Under the pieces are notes generated by a model. It was not told the DNA's origin. It saw only the letters and a list, made by a program, of their open reading frames with translations, and did not search any database. A DNA stretch of 64,000 nucleotides from Oreohelix idahoensis. Lineage: Eukaryota; Mollusca; Gastropoda; Stylommatophora; Oreohelicidae. The stretch's first letter is position 1. Every line of letters starts with the position of its first letter. Shown here piece after piece: positions 13,201 to 28,200 of this stretch. A program made the position numbers and the translations under genes. The DNA is taken from assembly GCA_024509875.1 (NCBI GenBank), contig JAMPIV010018780.1:999058-1063057 (forward strand). The letters are read 5' to 3'.

Positions 13201-16200
13201 TCTGTCTAGGGGATATTGAAAGAATCTATTCTCAGACTTCCCTATAGAAAACAATCTGTCAATCTAGATAAGATCCCAGAATTGATCCTACAAAGCTGAT
13301 CCCAAGGACGATCGCCACCCACTTTGTCACGAATTGGATTTAAGTTAGAGTTATGTCCAAGTGTAGGACAAGACCCTAGTGTGAGAAAAGACTAAGATAA
13401 TAGATTAATTATGAGAAATGACAGTGAATGTAGTAAGGTGAGTCTATTGGCCCGAGGAGGATAACCGAAATTAAATCTTCCTCGCCAAATCGTGACTAAA
13501 GAAATGCTATAAACTCACCACCTCTGGCTACCTTTAACAGACTAAAGGAGATAAGGTTAAACTAACACTACAGACACCACTGTACAGACAACAGTTAAGG
13601 ACTATACAGTGAAGAAGCTGATCCAGTGAACATTAAATAAGTTTATTATACAAATCAACAGAATTTATATAACATAGTAACAAACAAAGAAAAGCATATA
13701 TCGTGCCAGGTTGCACCGACCTGGAAAACAAAGAAAATCAATTTGATTATAAGCACACCAAATTAAAAAAACTCCAACCACTTTCACTCCTTCATACACC
13801 CTGCTGGGGACAAAATTTAAAAAAATGATAAGTGATCTTAACTACAGTCTAATTTGGTGGGGCGTCAACTAAAGCCACGCTCTATAAATTACTATTTCTA
13901 ATGTCAAGGTTCTGCTGGTACTGCCGAAGACTATCTGCACAGTAGCTAACTCTGTCAGCGTTATACGCCACTAAGTCACACTCTGCACTGCTACTTAATA
14001 GACTTTTTCTAACTCTAAGGCTCAGAGGCTACCCTCTAAGAATAATATGAGACTCTGCAGGTCCCTGATCTAATTTTCCCCATCTCTCCACTTCTGCCTT
14101 GTTGCTCTCGTTTCATTTCAGCAACCGGGAAATGATATCCCTTTCTTCCTGGTTCTGACTTGTACTTCTGATGACTAGGCACTTGCCGTAGACTGTAGAG
14201 GCTTCTCTATTTGGCGAAAAGAAAGCTGATTCTCCCTTGCTATGTTACCCCTCATTTGGGTTTAGGCCCTTCGGTATTAATTTTGACCGAGGCTAAAAAA
14301 AAAAGACACACCAACCCGCTTGCTTGGGTTCGATGGGTGTGTATATGAGCTTAGAGCTCCGGGTCTTAAGAAAACCCTTTTCACTGAAGACTGCGTCGCT
14401 GTCTCGACCTGCTCTTCCTCGCTCCCTCTCTCTGGGGCCCACAATACTCAGAGCCGATACCCACCGCGGTACAAGCTCTTACGCCTCTGGCGCTTCCTCG
14501 ACGTTTTCTCTCTTGAGAAGACTGGCTACCTTTGCCAGCTGTCAGGAACAAGATTTATTGGCAACTCCCGCTCTTCGGGCCGTGACCACTGCAAATATTG
14601 CGTTCCTTCAGCGTTAGAAGCCGACAATATGCTTGGATACACGACCCGGGCTTTCTGCATACTAAGAGACCCTAAACTGAAAAACGCGTTATTTATTTTA
14701 GATTTAACCACGCGGACCCCCGACCTACTTGAGGCAAGGCGTCTCCCTACAACCAATAGAATTAAAGATACTCTAAAATTTTCCATGCGCTCATCTCTAA
14801 ATTTAGAACCAGTGTATTCGTGCTTACTTTAAATGCGCGCGTATTTCCGGCTACGTAACGTTACCTAACGTCGTCCGCTAGCGTGAGCAGAAAGTTGGAC
14901 GTTACCTGGGTAGGGGTCATCTCCCCTTCCCCACGAAAAATGACTGCGATAAATTTAACAACGCAAAAAATGGAATTTTCAAGATCGCGATAATTAGAAA
15001 AAGGCCGACTGGTGCCATTACAGTACTAACCTACATTAATCCCTATAGAAAAAAACCCGCAATTACTTTACCTACAGAAAAAATCTAAACACCCCTATTA
15101 TTCAGAGAGAAAAAGAATACTTCCCAATCTTTAATAGAGGGAAGACAAAAATGGCAAACTCAAAATGGGGCCTATTGAAGACTAAATCACAGTAACTCCG
15201 TCACAATCAGTGATTAATTATGTTCCTCTTTTGTGTACGTTGCCACCTGGGTATATTATATTAAGTTTATGTGGTTGCACTTTGATTGTACCACTCCATA
15301 TCATATCATTTATTCCTAATAAACTTATCTTCATTCTGTCCATTTCAATTTGTACATTAATCTAGTTTTCCGTCTTCGATTATTGTTCTGACATTCCATG
15401 TAGCTGTTTTAAAGATTAGTAGTTTTATTTTTTATTTTATTTTTGCAAACAGTAGCTGTATGTTGGTCTAGCATCACACATGGCTCATTATTTTCTATAC
15501 CTGACAAGGATTTCCTTCTAAAACATCCATTAATGTTGTTCATCAGTAGTTTAGATCTGGGCCAACATGTAATTTTTCCTGGAAGTTACCAGTGCTTTTT
15601 TGCTACCTTTTGGGTCAGTTTAAAAATCACCTAGCCAAAAGGCTGGAAGGTCTTTTCAATGATGCATGCCTAAATCACATTATTTGAAACTAAAAACTTT
15701 ACATGTGCCATTTATCCATTAGCAGGAAGAAGAAGAAGTGATGTTTGGCTGTGTATTTTACAGCTCTAAGCATTTTGTCATCATCATCCTTTTCTATCTT
15801 CTGTCAGGATATTAATGACCAAGAATGTCCATTCCACTTTTTAAAACTCTTCTATAACATTATCTGTAGTTTTTGTTTTATCCATCCTTATATGTTATCA
15901 AGCCTTTGGTGGACAGCAGTGTGCGCATCTCTGACGAACATTAATTAGATTTTTGTGTATGAAATGGCCAGGTTTTTGCTTTACTGTTTTTACTTTATAC
16001 ATGCAATGCCAGATGCAATAGGTGACCATTTCTATAGAACACGTCTTGTCCCCACTGCTGTGTATTAATTTTATCATTGACTTCTTTCAATACCATGATG
16101 TTAAACAGTTCAGTAAATTCTATTTTTGTCATCCAGTGTCTCTTTTTCCATCAGTCTTTCCTGTTGTCACAATGTATTTCAGCTTTTCTCTTCTCATAAT

Positions 16201-19200
16201 ATACCCAATGGAAGTGGACTACATCCTTCTAATATTAGTGATAAGGTTCCTCTCTGCACACTTGCCTCATTCATTAGTTTTTGTAACTGTTCATTCTTCT
16301 TCTTTATCGTACGCTCTCAGACGTCTACTTAAATATTTTCAAAGAAAGCAGTGGTCAGCTTGAGGCTATGTGTACCTCCATAGAGTTTTTCCAGGAATGG
16401 TACTAGTGACGGCCATATGTTGTTTGTTGTTGTTGTTTTGATGAGGTGATGGGTGGAGTGTGGGCGCTTAGCAGCTGTCCGTTATTGCCTCTTCTCGTTC
16501 CATCTTGGTCTACCCTGTTCAACCTGAAATTTGGTTATAATTGGGGTATTTAGTGTCATTTTATTTTTTAATTTTGTATTCAATTTAAATAGCTATTGTC
16601 TTTAGCAGTTGCTGCTTTTAATTTATATTAGTATTTGTTCATTTTATTTTCTCTTTTGTATTGTTTCTTGATAACTATTGTCCTTTACACTTGGTTTTAC
16701 TTTGTATTAGTATTTGTACTTTTTGAGTTGTTTTTTTTTTTTTTCCCTTTAATACCTTCTTGTCTTTCCTTGTCCAATGAGTAGTTAGTAAGTTTTTTTT
16801 TAATTTGTGTTTTTTTTTTTTTTTTTACTAACCTTACATGTTTTCCTTTGTTTTATGTATATATCTTTTAAGTATTGATTGGGCATCTCTTGGGGCATCT
16901 ATACTTAAAACCTTATCATATGTGCTTTCACTGTTCCTTATATATTGGGTATCTTTGAAACATGTTCAGAAGTCACTTTATCAGAGCCATAGTTACACAC
17001 ACTGGTAGTTCACTGGCTTTAGGTTGTTGAATAGATGGTATCCAGAGTCTGAAGATTACCACTTGTTCTCTTCTGCTGAGCTGGTAAATTGCATAATGTT
17101 TTGGGTAGCCTGGATGCTCTGCATCCCATTAGCTCCTACATCTGCTTCTGATAAAACCTTTTGCCTCTTCAAAAGTTATGCTTGTGTCAGGGTGGGGTAG
17201 CATTCCACTTTTCTTTGCCAATCTGTCCTTGCAAATATTCTTCTGTAAAACCACATCTCTGTGGTCTCCTGGCATTTTATCGCTTGTTTACTATTTGTGG
17301 GTTAATATTTTTTTTTCTTTAAACGGTAATTCATCTTACTAAGACAAAAGACACAACAACAAAATGCTAACATTAAGACCACAAGGTCTTCACCAGGGAA
17401 AGGAAAAAAATCAAGAGCTGAGCAAGAAACATGAAAAAATAATAATAAATGGATAGAACACATAGGACCTGCTAGTCGGTCAGGAATCATGCCATGACAG
17501 GATAGACTCTGTGTTAACACTGAAGAGCTCTTAACTTCTGTTGACAAAGATTTGTTTCATAAAGTACTTTATATTTCATGACAGTCTCCTTTTGCCTGGG
17601 CTGCAGTACACTTTAAAATTGAGATTTTTTTTCAGATGTTCTGTTTTAGGGAATTTATGTTTCAAAAGGTGGTAATATAATTATAGTTTTTAGTTAGTAT
17701 TGTGTTATATGTCTGGGCAGAAATCTCCTGACAAGAGACATGGACAGAAGAAACTTGCAGAGCAAATAACACTTTTGGTTCATGGAGGTCAGTATTTGCA
17801 TCTTTTAAACCAAACACTGTTTTTATTGCAATAATTTTTTGTTTCTAAGTTACAGCTGAATATTTTTATTTTCGCTTTGTCTCAGATCTTGATGGTCTGA
17901 ATACTAAATTTGTTATGGCAATATTTACCATAAGAGACATCGACATCTCTTTAAGTACAAGAATGTTTTTCTGCAGCTTTACAGCTTTTTTTGGCTATTT
18001 GTTACTGCAGCCTAAAAAAGGGAGCAAAGAATAGTAACACAGTACCCTACTATGCATGTCACAGGAGTTGACACAGAAGAATTGGGCGTGAGGCTGGCTA
18101 CCCCATCCTGTGAAACGTAAAGCCAGATCAACTTCAACAACAGCATGGACGTGTCAACTAAAGTAAATAATTATTTTAACTCATCCAAGATAGGTCTTTA
18201 AGGAGGTTCACTATGCACCCTAGAGAAAGATGAAAGGAATCTGGACAGTTGACAACCTTTTTTTTTCTTATAGGAAAGTCTCCAGACTGGGCATCTGAAA
18301 TGTTAGAACACTAATCAAACAAGGGGAAACTGCACATGTGACATTGGAAATTATAAAATCAGTATCCTGGAATAGTGCAAAACAAGTTGAAAGGGAGTAG
18401 AAAGGAGAAAACTGAACACAGGAGAGATGGTACTGTCTTCTGGACATGAGAAAGGAAGTGCACACCATAGAGAAGGTGTGGCTCTAATGCTTTAAAAGAA
18501 AGCACATGAGGCACTCAGATTGAGAAACGATGGACCAAGATCAGAATCAGCAACATTCAAAACTGCCATAAGCTAATTAAAGATAAATGTCATCCAGTGT
18601 TAAGCACCAACTAACGAACAAAGAAGAATCTGTGAAAGAAGAATTTTACACCAGACTCCAAATATCATGGATATAAAGAGGGGTAAAGACATCACAGTTT
18701 TGATGGGTGGCCTAAATGTAAAGATAGGAACAGACAATAGTGGCTTTAGATGGTGAGAAATATGGACTTGGGACAATGAACAAATGTGGAAAAATATTTA
18801 TAATCTTCTTGCTATTGAAGGAAGCTTGCTTCCACATAGAAGAATACATAAAGCAACATGGATATCACCAGATCATAGGACATAAAATTAGATTGATCAT
18901 ATATGTATAAACAAGAAGTTCAGATTGTGATAAAGTGGAAAAATGCCTTGACGATTATTCTTGGAAAGCGAATCAGAACCAACCAATCAGAAATGAGCTA
19001 TTCCTGGCAGCCGACTCGTAAATTCCACAATGGTGAAACAAGCTATCGGAATCTGTGCTAGTCAAAGTTTAGAATTAGCCAGTTATTCCAGGAATGGATT
19101 ATTACAACATATTTCTACTTAACCCTTATTTCAACGCAGATGGAAGGCAAGTGTGGACATCATAGGAATTGTATTGCACGTTATAAAGACTGTGATAACT

Positions 19201-22200
19201 GCAATTATGCGTGTCACCTTGTTGTGAAAATCGTGTTTTGTTCACTTTGGAAATTCTCATAAAATCGAAGACAGCTCAGAATGGAATAAAACCTATACCC
19301 AAAGAAAGCCACGAATGAGCTGGATAAAAGGAGATATGAAGGAAAGTGACAGTGATTATAGTTGAAGAGAAAGGAAAAGTTTTGTATAGTGGAAATAGCA
19401 CAAATTGCAAAAATCTGCTCTCGAGAGGCTGGAAAAATTTAGCCAAGTTCTGGATAACATAATTGTTCTATCGGTCGATCGCCCTACGCCTATATAAACA
19501 GCGGCAAATTTGAAATCGACACACACGCACCAAATCAGTTTACTCAGCGGACAGAAGGTGACAGAGCTAGTCGCAGACTTCATTCTTATGTGTCTTAGTG
19601 GCAGCCTACCTTGATTTATTCAGTGTCCAGCTAGTGTATTCTGACATCCAGAGGGTATTTAGAATTACTCTATATAACTGTGAAATTAATATAACTGTTT
19701 ATTTCAGGATATTTTAGTTCATTGATATACATAGTTATGATGTAAATGTACCATGAATAGTACTTGTAATAGTTGGTATGATTGATGAAGATGGAAACCA
19801 ATAATATAACCAACAGTGACTCAGCAGAGTCCTGTCAACAGACCTTATCAGGATTAATACAACCTGCTAGAAAGTTACAACACTTTTCAGAGCTGACTTA
19901 ACAGGCAGAGGAAGAAAAGATGACTAAGACATCATACGATGAGTGTAAATAGTTGATGTATTCTATATATATATGGTATTATTGTAACTTTAGTAATGTA
20001 TCAGCATATAGACACCTGTAACACTGACAAATGTAACAAAAACATATGGCCATCACATACACATGCATATCTGATGATAACAACACCCACCTACACCAGG
20101 CTAGTGGAAACCTATAGGAAGAGGCTATCCACATGGTCTGTGTTGTTTCAGGTTTCATATTGTAGAAGTCAAAATTTGGAAGTGAGATCCATCAGTGTTA
20201 TCCTGCATAGGGACAAGGAACACTACATTCTGGACCACTCCTATTTGCTGGCCTCCATATTGTATTGGCAGTTCAGTAAAGACTCTACAAGTGGTGTGTT
20301 AACATCTACTGGTTGAGGCATTGTTGCTCACCATTCCAGGACTACCGTGTATCCAAAGTTAAGTGATAACGGTCACAAACGGTTGAACACAACAAGTATA
20401 CAGAAGAATCAGATGATGAAAAACATTTTTGAACATAGTCAGTGAGATAAACAGAATAACACAGAAATTTTTTGTGGTGTAAATTCAAATTCATTCTGTG
20501 AATATTTTTGTGTAAATATATATATATGTCACGGCACTATTTCGCCAAAATATCAGACTGGCTACATTGTGTTTTGGCAACACTGATATAACTTAAGAGG
20601 CGAAGTCATGTGACAAGACGGAAGCCAGAAGACATCTAGGCGCGAAAGGGCAGTGATTGTTCTAGCCAGTATCCCGAGTGGACGGGGATATAGATTTCTT
20701 CCCTTTCGTCAGCAAGTTGCTGTGCGGGGCATCATATGGATTATTAGTCAGAGATTGCCATATTCGGTTCTAGTGGATATGTATGTGTAATTCTGGATTA
20801 GTGTAGTGTCCAGTCAATGGGCTGATCACCCGTTTGCCAGTCACTTCGATTACGGAAACAACAGCAAATGGGTTGATTTGCCGTTGCCCTAAAGACGCCA
20901 TTAGGCGTGATGGGAAATAATGGCAAAGAAAACCTATCTGCTGTTGCCCTAAGACGCCACTAGGTGTAATGGCCACTGACTGCTTTGACGGTCGATGGCT
21001 AAGGACGGAAGAAGAAGAAGAAGTAGTGTCCAGTGGTTAATATTTTCAGGCCGTAGATTGGAAGTTGTCAATGTATTGAGTGTATCATTGTTACAAGTTC
21101 TGCCGCCATGATGAGCGATAGTCAGTACAGTGTTTGTACAGTGCAGTCATACTGTGATGTATGAGGCTATTAGATAAAGTAATTGTGGCAAGTTTCTCTG
21201 GCAGTATTATTTTGTATTCCATACGTTTTGTTGGCCGTGTGAGGCTTTATTGTGTATTATTGTATTACATTAATAAAGGGAAGTACCTGTAGAAGGTGTT
21301 GATTTCTTACGTCAGCCATTATGTTGTGGTCGTACTCCTAATGGAGCGAGCCTATTCTATAATTATTAGTATTGTTGTTATCATAAATCCACAGCATATG
21401 TGGTTCTGACAATATATATATATCTCATTTCATTTTTACCACACACAAAAAAAAAAAGAAGAAAATAAGTATAAATAAATTGATTAATTTTTTTGTAATT
21501 TTTGACTTTGTGAAGTTAATATTTTGTTTATTGTGTGAAATTGTTTAAGTGGAATTACTTTATAATAGAGCATAGGGTAGTCGTACGAGAAGTGACGTAG
21601 GCTCTTGATCTGTTCTTTACCATCTGGACAAGAATTCTTAACAGTCTGACTACATCTTGTGCCATTCTTACACCAGTGCTCATTTCTGAGACAGGGGTAT
21701 CTTTGATAGTCCAGCACTCTTTTACTGGATCTACTATCAACTTATCACCATCTATTATCCATCTCATCACACAGATCATAATTATTGGATGAAAAAGTAT
21801 GTAGAGCAGACGTTGAGGCATAAATATACCACCTTCTATTCACCAGAATGATGATAAAACTCATAAGTTATGCAACAACACATAACTACAGACAATTGTT
21901 TAATGTGGGATATCTCAGAAATCAAGAAACAGAAGAAAACTGTACATGTACAACATCCAGTAAGTACCAAGTGCTTCAGCACCTTGAAGACTAAGTGAAT
22001 ACAGAAGACTTCTGCTATCTCAGAGAAACAATTTATGAAACGAGAATTGTGAAGTTGTTCTGAGAAAAGGAGAACATGTGCACACAGCTTGGGTAACAAC
22101 AGGAATTGTCAATAAAATAAAGACAAAAAAATAAGAAAGCAGATTTAAACAAAAGCTAAACCAAGGTCTCATGAACTATACATAGAAGTAAATAAATTCT

Positions 22201-25200
22201 ATTGTATGGCTGTGAAACATGGAGAACAACAAAAGTAACAACCAAGAAGTTACACATTTTCATAAACTGGTCCATGCATGGAATAGAAGGATTGGAATAT
22301 GATGTGACAAGATCACCAGGGGTGGAACTAATGGCAAGAACCAGTCAAGTCCTAGTGGAACAAGAGTTGAGAAGAAGACGCTGGCATTGGATGAGAAGCG
22401 TGTTGAGGAAACCTGCTGATAGCATTACAAGGCAGTTCTTGTTCAGGGTTCCCAAGAGCAAGAGAGGTAGAGGGAAGCCAGAAAATAATTAGAGAATGGA
22501 ACTGGAGAGAGACATTAAAGGAATAAAGAAGACATGGACAAACCTTGAATAAATGACACAGGATATGACATCTTGGCTTAAATTTGTTGAAGCCTATACA
22601 CCTCAGGGAACTGAAAGGCAGTTAATGAATTTAAAGCAGATTCTCACCAGTTTTATGGAGTTCGTGCACTTTGCTGAGATCCTCCTTGTGTGATCTAAGG
22701 GAGGAGGTGGGAGCACTGATAGAGTAGTCCGTGTGCAATGAAGATAGTCGTTAAAACCAAACCAAACCAAAGCAGTTTATTTTCTCTGCTTGGATATCAA
22801 ATGAAAAAAAAATATCTAGCATCATTTTGCTTGACTTCTGTTATTCAGTGGCTTTCCTCCATTTCAGACTTCTTTATTTCATCCGTCGCTTTATTTTATA
22901 ATCTTTCTTTTTTGAAGTATGTATTTCGTTTCATGTCCTATTTGTGTCTTTTTTATGCCGCTATCGTATACGTCACTTCCATTCAGTGCTTATTGGCGAG
23001 ATTACGATAGCCATTTTATGCTTCTGCTCATCTTATAGCATGATTGTCATTTAATTTTCTCCTTTTGACTTTTGTTGATTGTTGAATTTCTTGTATTATA
23101 TTTCTTTCTTTCTGGTTTTGTATTTGTATTTGCTTTATTATTGTTCTTTTTCCATGAATCACCTGTGTTTTTTTACTTTTTCATCTGTTTGTATCGCCCA
23201 TCTTATCTGTGTTTCTCATCCTGTCACATGTTTGTAGTGCCTATTGTATTTTACTTTGACCTGTCTATTTTTCTTGTCCTTGTTGCCTGTTTATAACTGT
23301 TGCTGACAAAAGGTGAACCCCGAAATGTCCCATATTTCCTGTGTACCATTAATTTGTAAAACTGATTCCATACCATTTTAATTTTTTTAAATTTATATAT
23401 TGTACGCAAAATCTGCACACTTACACACATTAGCATGTAATTAAGCACAGCTGTGTGCTACTAATACTGTACACAGTGCCTTTTGTAGTGTACCATGTCT
23501 CTCCACAACTTCCTGCGGAAGTTTTGAGAACACTAAAATTTTCATAGTCTGGTGCAATGGGCAGTTACTTCAGGCTTACATTCATTTATTGCCATTGTGA
23601 TTGCCGTATAAAATTGTCTGCATAATTTAAATTTGTCGTTATCAAATTGTTTTCCTGATTTTTAAAATAGAAGTGTGCACAGCTGAATTTGCTTAACTTA
23701 AATGTTAGTAAGATGTGACACATCTGTATTAAGGAAAACTTTGCTCATCAGCTGACACTGGTTAACTTAAATATTGTAGTGACTTGTGAAGCCCTCAAGG
23801 TTGAAGAGATTAGTAGACCTTGAGACCACTGTTAAATATTTCCCTGAAAAAAAAAAAACTTGCATTTTTTCCCATTTTAGAATCTGGCATTGCATCAGCG
23901 CTGAGGTGCACAGATGTTCTGTTTGGTGACTCATTATCTGCATTAGCTGCCATGAAGCTGCCAGAGCTACTGCAACTATTGAAAGATGCACCAACTGCGG
24001 AGGTTTTGTATGACCCAGAACTGACAGTGTTTGAGCTGTGTTGCAAGATCAAATGCTTCCAAAAAGATAGTGAGTTTGATTGTGAGAATATATATATTTG
24101 AGTTTATTATATTCAGTGTTCCCACCGGCCATGGATTGTTTGAAAAGTTTAAGACTCACAAAAATGAGAAAAGTTTTGGAAAAAATCATAGAATTTTGAG
24201 TTCTTCTAAATAAATTATTGTACATTTCTTAAACCAACATTTAAAACTCTGAAAATGGCCATTGTCAATCCCTGTGCATCATAAGATTATGTTCTCCTAG
24301 TAGTAGTAGTAGTAGCAGGCCCCTTCAGTCATAACTGACTATGGAAATACGCCCCTGAGGTAATATCCCTCAGTAGCTTTTTTCCTGGTGTTCCTTTCGG
24401 CACGCTCTTTTCTCTTCTGCTTGTTGAGAGAGCTTCTTTTCACCTAATCTGAGGTGACGCCATAGGGGGCATCATCATTTGGTGCAATTGGCGGCTTCAT
24501 CCTTCCAGGTTGTGAGATTTATGACAAGTGCCTTCCTGTCTCTCTTGCATACATCTTTGAACCTCAGCTGCTCCCCCGAAATGATATTATTTCTATTTAC
24601 CACCAGAATGCTATTTACTTCCTGTGCTGAATTATTGGGGTAATTTGTGATAAAGCATCATAAAGTAAGTTTCTAGACGTATCATCTATTTAAATAATTA
24701 ATGTTTCCAGATGCCCAGGAATCATTCATGTAACAACATTTGGCTTATAAATCTTAGCTATGGTGAATAGTTAGAACGGAATCCCTTAGATGTTAAATCA
24801 GCCAAATGCAAAGCATGCAGGAAAATTATCAGTATTGCTAATAATGGGGGTAAAGCTGCTTCAGAACGTCATGCCCAAATAAGAATCATGAACAAAACTG
24901 CAAAAATTGTAGCAGTATCCTTACAGTTATATGGAATAAAGAGTGTGGTATACATAAACAAACCTATTAACTTGCATATCATGCCTTGGCTCCTTACTTT
25001 ATAATAATCATTCTGAAAGGATAGTTTACCTAGTGACATTTTTTTTGCTGCATGATGAAATTTTAAACCAGCAACTCATCAATGCTGTGACATGCATGTC
25101 TGATTTTGGGTAATTATACTGAAAGCCAGAGAGTTCAGGCAAGATAATTTCAGAATTGTTGGGCCATCTTGCTGCTGAAGATTAGTATGATAGATTATAT

Positions 25201-28200
25201 CCTAGACATCATAGTCAAGATGATGAAGAGGATTCTGTGAAAACTCACTGATGAAATGATAGTCTCAGATTAGAATAATTTTTTTTTTCAGGGTGCCCCT
25301 GTATAGTGGTGCCCTAAGCACATGCTTCGTGTACTTAATTACTAAACCAGCTTTATATGCGAGAGATAAAGAGAAGTTAAACAGGGTTGTACCATAAATA
25401 AAATCATGCCATTAAATTTGTTTGAAAACCATCTGCCTGTGTTAATCCTGCAGTCCATGCTGAACAAATTATCAGAAATGGTGGTCTGTACATTAATCAG
25501 CAGAGGGTGACACAACCTGACCATGCCATGAGAAGTGGAGGATATATCTTGTCCAATAACATTACACTGGTCAGAGTAGGTAAGTGTCGCTCTCTCTCTC
25601 TCTCATTGCCTCTGTGTGTATGTGTGTGTTTTGAAGTGATGGGGTGGTTACATTGTTTATTCACAGTATTACAAAAATCAAACATGTAATTATTATGGCT
25701 CACTCATACACCTTGCTTATTAGTTTGCAAGATGCACCATCATCATCACAAATTTGAAACAACAGTACTGTAAAATTTCATGGCTATATTAGCCGTCTTT
25801 CTTGGGGGCACTAAACTGGGAATATGTGTAAACAAATATTTTCATGCACATTTTAAATTCATATATACATCTGGAATAGACACATATGTGGAAACAACAT
25901 ACATAATTCAGTGCTCTTAAAACAGACACAGCTGTACACATAGAGGACGACTACACATCTCTGCATACACATTCTTACTTACTTAAGGGGAGGTTAAACC
26001 CCCAAAATGAAAAACACATAATTATTAGTTAATAGGTATATCTAGTCATTTATACAAGCAAAATGACTGAAAAAAATACAAAACATTGAGGTATATACTA
26101 AAAACGCGGTCTATGGGTGAAAAACAGTAGAAAAAAGGCAAATTTTAGCTTTTTTGGGGTATTTTGTTGCCCAAGATATCTCGAATGTGAGTACAACTTG
26201 AGTTATGAAATTTGGCTGTTTCATTTGTTAATATATGATAATGATTTTATACTAAAATAATTTTAATTGCTTTGATATTTGAGTTTTTTTTGGATTTTAA
26301 CATACTAATCGAAAAATAGTTGAAATTTTTAAGGGGGGTAACTTAGCTATTTCTTAACAGTTTTGTAGTTATATATCCTTTTATTTTAATGAGCACTATG
26401 TGTACAGCATGTGGCCCAAAATTTACTGCTGTATCACTAATAGTTTTTGAAAAATCGTGGGCTACGTGCCCACATTTGTGTGAAAAATGCAGTTTTGAGA
26501 AAATTAAGAAAAAAGGGAAGAATTACACTTTTACACAAAATTGACTCACCTCAGTATCCCCCTGCTATGTAGGAATCATCTCTGGTATTTTCCTTTATTG
26601 ATTCCATGGGCTGTTTCATACTTCGCAGCTTACTTTTCATTAAATTCTTCATTTCAGCAGACTATGCGCTTTTCGTCAGTTTCCGAAAAAATACATCCTT
26701 TCTCTGGTAGACATGTACTATGTGTGGGGAAGCGATTGCTCTACCCTCAGCAGACTCAGTACATGTAGGAGAGGCTTTGCTCTCAATATTCACAAGATTA
26801 GGATACCCTTATCAGATATTAACTGACAATGGTTCACAGTTCAGAGGGAAACTGATGGAGGAAGTTTTTAGTATTTTTAAAAATATACTCGTCCACACAT
26901 TTTATCATCCACAATCCAATAGACAAGTGGAAAGAAATAACGGGACTCTACTTACAATTTTACGGAAGCTCGCACAGGAGAAACCAGAATCCTGGGATTC
27001 GTTCTTACCTGCAGCTTTATTTGCGTATAAGGAGGTACCCCACCACTCTACTGGAATACCTCCAGCCACGTTATTATTTGGACGACCCATCAAAGAACCC
27101 CATGGTTAATAAAAATTAGCCAGTCAAAATTATTTTTACACATGAAACGATGTTTAAAAAACTTTAATTCTGTTTGCTTCAGGGAAATGAATACCGAAAA
27201 AATTTTAAAATCCATGCATTAGAAGCGAAGATATACCAATTTGTATATTTTGCATATATAATTAGGTACAAATACACTTACCTGACATACTTTAAAAATT
27301 TATATAAAATCATCCACAAAGGTTTTAGTGAAAATAAGCATACAGAAATGTGGGCAAATGAATGTACTTTCCAGTGCAATATATATCTAAAATTTGATAT
27401 TTTCAATGAAATTCTTTATTTTTGGGGGTTTAAACCTCCCCTTAATAAGTTGTTCCTCTTCTACCGAGAGATGTAAAGGTTTGGAAGAGAGAGCGCCATA
27501 CTATCCTATAGGCTGTCTTCCTCCTGGCCTGGTTCCATTCTAGTCCTCGGTCCTTCAGAGATTGTCTAGTGTTGTCCTCCCAGCGGACTCTGGGTCATCC
27601 TGGAGGTCTGGATCCCTGGCTCTTAGTTTCCCATACCTGCCGTAATATATACATTCATATACACAAAAGAGAAATTAAAAAAAAAAATTTTTCTTACATT
27701 ATGAACATGGATCCACCATTGTGGTTGACCCCCTTGTAGAAAGCTGTCACTAAAGCACTTCCCGCACTGTGGTTTCTATAACCATTTGTTTGACATGATG
27801 AGGTTGCTAGCACACTCCTTTTTGGTAGCCGTTTACAAGATCATGGCAGATCTCAGTGGACATAGTATTAGCTCCCTAGTACCTGAGGCTGGATTCTACA
27901 TAGGAAATTTTGTATCACAAACTGATTTGTCATATTTGTTAAATAGACAATTCAATAAGATATTTAGAAAGTACATAAAAAATAAAAAAAAAAAATGAAA
28001 AAAAAAAAAAATCATCAAAATTGGTCTGTAAATAAAATAGTTATGAATTTTTATTTTATTTTTCGACTTAGAAATCGCTCCGTCTGAAAGTGAAAATGGG
28101 CCATCTTTGACATCACCAAAGGATCACAAATAACGTATAAGCACATATAAGATCATGTTTGTGTTAAAAACTACGTGTAATTGTAAGAAATTAAGAAATG

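Larger units (their letters stand above)
9138..15205 (-). mobile_element. Non-autonomous LTR retrotransposon with one gag-like frame
   Basis: Two direct repeats of about 1.88 kb (9138-11021 and 13325-15205), nearly identical by eye, bound a 2.3-kb internal region. Read on the - strand, each LTR starts TGTGACGG, ends ..CGTG(T/A)CA and contains AATAAA (plus-strand TTTATT at 9455-9460 and 13642-13647). A purine-rich tract (GAAGGGTGGGG) directly precedes the 3' LTR. Three bases beyond the 5' LTR, TGGGTGGCGATCG could be a primer-binding site, but this is weak. No protease, RT, RNase H or integrase sequence is present, so it must depend on another element. It lies antisense in a YARS2 intron. No clean target duplication was found (ATCTT left, ATCAG right). 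Confidence 0.85.

Noticed and set aside
26720..27109. Ginger-type transposase
   Set aside because: The frame is a truncated, Ty3-like integrase core missing the first Asp. The element ends (GGGGAGG, TTAA) do not resemble Ginger ends as I know them.
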